This document shows, piece after piece, positions 62,090 through 64,000 of a DNA stretch of 64,000 nt. The stretch's first letter is position 1. The number at the start of each line of letters is the position of its first letter. Below the pieces are notes generated by a model. The model worked only from the letters and a program-made list of their open reading frames with translations, had not been told where the DNA came from and did not search any database. Origin of the DNA: CAVQCT01 sp964371785 (GTDB taxonomy: Bacteria > Zixibacteria > MSB-5A5 > GN15 > FEB-12); contig CAYJOL010000008.1 in NCBI GenBank assembly GCA_964371785.1, positions 62,001-126,000 of the forward strand, written 5' to 3'. The position numbers and the translations under genes were made by a program.

Positions 62090-63166
62090 ATGAAAATGAA
62101 CATTTTGAATTACCCGGTAAAGATTCTCGGTACAACCATGTCGATGGCGTTGCTGACAGGTGTGCTGATCGTCGGATGTGGAAACGATAACAGCACAGGC
62201 CCAATAGGCGGAACGCCCGATAACACACCGCCCACCGTAGTATCCACAAACCCTATTAACGGTACGACCGGTATGGCGCTCATCAACGTGACCTTTAGCG
62301 AACCGATGGCCGGGACATCTATCGATCAGGCATCGTTTACGGTTACAGGTCCCGGTGTGACCGTCGTGCCGGGAGTGGTCTCTTATGATGCCGTCAACGA
62401 CCGTGCATCGTTTGTACCGTCGAGCAACCTGGCACCCTCCACGGCCTTCACCGCGACGATTACGACGTCGGTAGAGGACACGGCAGGCAATGCCCTGACG
62501 AGCAACTATATCTGGCACTTTACATCGGCAGCGGCGGCGACAGTCCAGGTGCCGGTGGTTCTGGCATCATCTTCGGACTACGTAGTTTTGGCCGGCGCGG
62601 CGATTACTAATACCGGCGCCACCAATATTACCGGTGACCTGGGCGTAAGTCCGGGAACCTCAGTGACCGGTTTTCCTCCGGGTATCATCGTCGGTACGAA
62701 ACACGTCGCTGATCCTTCCTCAGTTCAGGCAAAGCTCGACTTAACCACTGCCTATAACAGCTCGGCCGGTCGGACCTTAGGCCCGGTCACCGTGGCTGGC
62801 AACCTGGGTGGGATGACTCTCCCCCCGGGTCTGTATAAATCTACCTCCGGACTGGAAATCTCGTCCGGGGATCTCACTCTGGACGCCAAGGGAAACGCCG
62901 ACGCCATCTGGATATTCCAGATAGCCTCAACACTGACCACCAGTCCGGGCCGCAAGGTGGTACTCAGTGGCGGCGCAAAGGCGACTAACGTCTATTGGCA
63001 GGTCGGAACCTCAGCAACGTTGGGAACGACATCCGTTTTCAAGGGAACCATTATGGCCGATCAGTCAATCACGATGAATACCGGTGCGTCGCTTGAAGGC
63101 AGAGCCTTCGCACGTATCGGAGCGATTACGATGAACGGCAACACGGTAGTAAAGCCGACGCTTTAA
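62090..63166 (+). CDS. Ice-binding-like lipoprotein (Big_5 plus DUF3494)
   Basis: The product has 358 residues. A lipobox (TGVLIVGCG; lipidated Cys at about 30) is followed by a Thr/Gly/Pro-rich linker, a bacterial Ig-like domain of the Big_5/SbsA type (about 45-145: PPTVVSTNPINGTTGMA, VTFSEPMAG, and VEDTAGNALTSNYIWHF), and a DUF3494 domain (about 155-358: GVSPGTSVTGFPPG, ADAIWIFQI, GTIMADQSITMNTGASLEGRAFA). DUF3494 is the ice-binding-protein fold, a beta-solenoid used for ice or surface adhesion; many non-cold members are adhesins. Likely outer-membrane-anchored. Confidence 0.9.
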   Translation: MKMNILNYPVKILGTTMSMALLTGVLIVGCGNDNSTGPIGGTPDNTPPTVVSTNPINGTTGMALINVTFSEPMAGTSIDQASFTVTGPGVTVVPGVVSYDAVNDRASFVPSSNLAPSTAFTATITTSVEDTAGNALTSNYIWHFTSAAAATVQVPVVLASSSDYVVLAGAAITNTGATNITGDLGVSPGTSVTGFPPGIIVGTKHVADPSSVQAKLDLTTAYNSSAGRTLGPVTVAGNLGGMTLPPGLYKSTSGLEISSGDLTLDAKGNADAIWIFQIASTLTTSPGRKVVLSGGAKATNVYWQVGTSATLGTTSVFKGTIMADQSITMNTGASLEGRAFARIGAITMNGNTVVKPTL

Positions 63167-63232
63167 GGTAGGATTTATCGAGGTCATTCAACTGAATGGC
63201 TGACCGTATACCTGACATCGTGATATTGTTCA

Positions 63233-63266
63233 AAACGCCCAGGAATCCCCCTGGGCGTTTCCTTTT
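63233..63266 (+). terminator. Terminator after the ice-binding-like gene
   Basis: Perfect 11-bp stem AAACGCCCAGG (63233-63243) with CCTGGGCGTTT (63250-63260), 6-nt loop, then CCTTTTT. It starts 67 bp after the stop codon. Confidence 0.9.
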
Positions 63267-63488
63267 TGCGAGTGACGGGGTCCTGTCGAGTGAACGGAGC
63301 ATGACCTCGTGCGAACTGGTTATTCAAGTACTCATAGTTGCAAGGAAAATCATGGAATCAGGGTGGCGCTCAACTAAGATAATAGGACCCGCCGGCAGGT
63401 CTACGTTACTTCACATGCTAAGTCAAAACGCATCGACGCATTCAACACCTTTCCTCGGACTTTCGCTCTGCTCCACGATAATTCGGTG

Positions 63489-63592
63489 CGGCCATGAAAG
63501 CTACGATTAGTCCATCATCCCGATGGGCTAACTCTCTTTTCAATCCTGCGACGGATTGACCCTGGCCTGCAGTTGAGCGTAATTGATATAGA
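63489..63592 (+). promoter_or_regulatory. Repeated hairpin element, copy B (long form)
   Basis: See copy A at 61720. The first hairpin is CCATC/GATGG around ATCCC (63512-63526), the second TCAATCC/GGATTGA (63540-63546, 63553-63559). The C-to-T change in arm 1 between B and A keeps pairing (C-G to U-G), and the seventh base pair of arm 2 exists only in B. It lies 231 bp (core) before the ECF sigma gene. ATTGATATAG near 63582-63591 could be a -10 region. Confidence 0.65.
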
Positions 63593-63757
63593 GCGAAGGA
63601 CTCTCTATTGGAAGTGCAAGGAGCTACCGAAAAAGGCAGCCCTGTTCACCGGAAATGAACCGGCATCAGGACTCAAAGGTATCTTCAAGTCCCGTAGTTC
63701 CCTGAATCCAAGTGTCATCAAGATCATAGACTGACATGAGAAAGTGAGGAAACACGT

Positions 63758-64000
63758 ATGATGAACGACAGCGAGAAGATAGCTGAATTTAAGAAGAGAA
63801 CTTTACCTTACCTCGAAGATCTTCTGCAACTCGCTTTATGGCTCACCAAAAACGGGTGCGAGGCCATCGGGTTGACGCGCGAGGCAATGGCCGAGGCTTA
63901 CTGGACCTGGGATGAATCGATGCGCGGCGATCAGTTAAAGGTGCGACAGTATGAAATCCTGACCAAACAATTCTCCGCCGGCTCACAAGGGGCAGAGGAT
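63758..64000 (+). CDS. ECF-type RNA polymerase sigma factor (partial, 5' end)
   Basis: Eighty-one codons are visible before the right edge. The ATG (63758; a second ATG follows) has GTGAGGA nine bases upstream. FKKRTLPYLEDLLQLALWLTKNGCEAIGLTREAMAEAYWTWDE (in pieces, about 10-52) fits region 2 of ECF sigma factors, with an unusual IGLTRE in place of the usual DLVQET. The family is activated by envelope or other stress through an anti-sigma factor, which may lie beyond the edge. Copy B of the repeated element lies in its upstream region. Confidence 0.85.
   Translation, partial: MMNDSEKIAEFKKRTLPYLEDLLQLALWLTKNGCEAIGLTREAMAEAYWTWDESMRGDQLKVRQYEILTKQFSAGSQGAED

Larger units (their letters stand above)
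63167..63757. other. Intergenic region, 591 bp
   Basis: It holds the terminator of the ice-binding-like gene and element B (both listed), and the upstream region of the ECF sigma gene. A 104-codon open frame at 63196-63510 crosses the terminator and looks random, so it is not called. No other gene or RNA found. Confidence 0.45.

Overview
The window reads as a chromosome segment of a Gram-negative, probably anaerobic or microaerophilic bacterium of the FCB superphylum; Zixibacteria or a close candidate phylum is my best guess. Reasons: two secreted proteins end in a type IX secretion (T9SS type A) sorting domain with the NYPNPFNP signature, there are outer-membrane barrels, an AcrB/AcrA/TolC-type pump, lipoproteins, a rubrerythrin and a multihaem cytochrome. 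Base composition is moderately GC-rich and even. I saw no rRNA, complete tRNA, insertion sequence, prophage or CRISPR array. The lineage is inference.

Layout. 1-3.4 kb: an octahaem, hydroxylamine-oxidoreductase-like cytochrome cut by the left edge, a membrane protein with a small HTH regulator read from a probably leaderless promoter, and an acetyltransferase. 3.7-7.8 kb: two surface proteins that start with the same kind of domain, one ending in an S74 self-cleaving chaperone. 7.9-16.5 kb: two EamA transporters (one with a very His-rich tail), a giant secreted metalloprotease-like protein with HAF repeats and a sorting domain, an AspT/YidE-type transporter and an AsmA-like protein. 16.7-21.4 kb: a complete branched-chain amino-acid ABC operon, livKHMGF. 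21.6-29.8 kb: housekeeping and transport genes (OPT transporter, UppP, KimA-like APC permease, DedA, OsmC, cupin, small ABM-like protein).

30.1-39.0 kb is the most interesting region. A sigma-54 activator (GAF-GAF-AAA-Fis) is followed by a near-perfect -24/-12 promoter and then by five tightly packed, mostly overlapping genes: an unrecognised 104-aa protein, a 78-aa protein of the Os1348/NHLP type (a leader-peptide-like family related to RiPP precursors), a TolC-like channel, a membrane-fusion protein and an RND permease. A strong hairpin ends the operon. This looks like a signal-controlled export system for an unknown, possibly peptide-related, cargo.

39.2-52 kb: a DUF1772-like membrane protein, a Ser/Thr kinase fused to an alpha/beta hydrolase, a retropepsin-like protease with PDZ, a T9SS-exported repeat protein, an outer-membrane barrel, phospholipase A (OMPLA) and several small proteins. 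52-64 kb: aldo/keto reductase, DUF4153 membrane protein, DinB, lipoprotein, rubrerythrin, an RNB exoribonuclease, two tandem NarL-type response regulators with an altered receiver site, an ice-binding-like lipoprotein and the start of an ECF sigma factor. This last 8 kb holds a repeated 32-nt hairpin element in four upstream regions and a separate 25-nt motif in three gaps. These suggest a shared regulatory layer that the genes alone do not explain.
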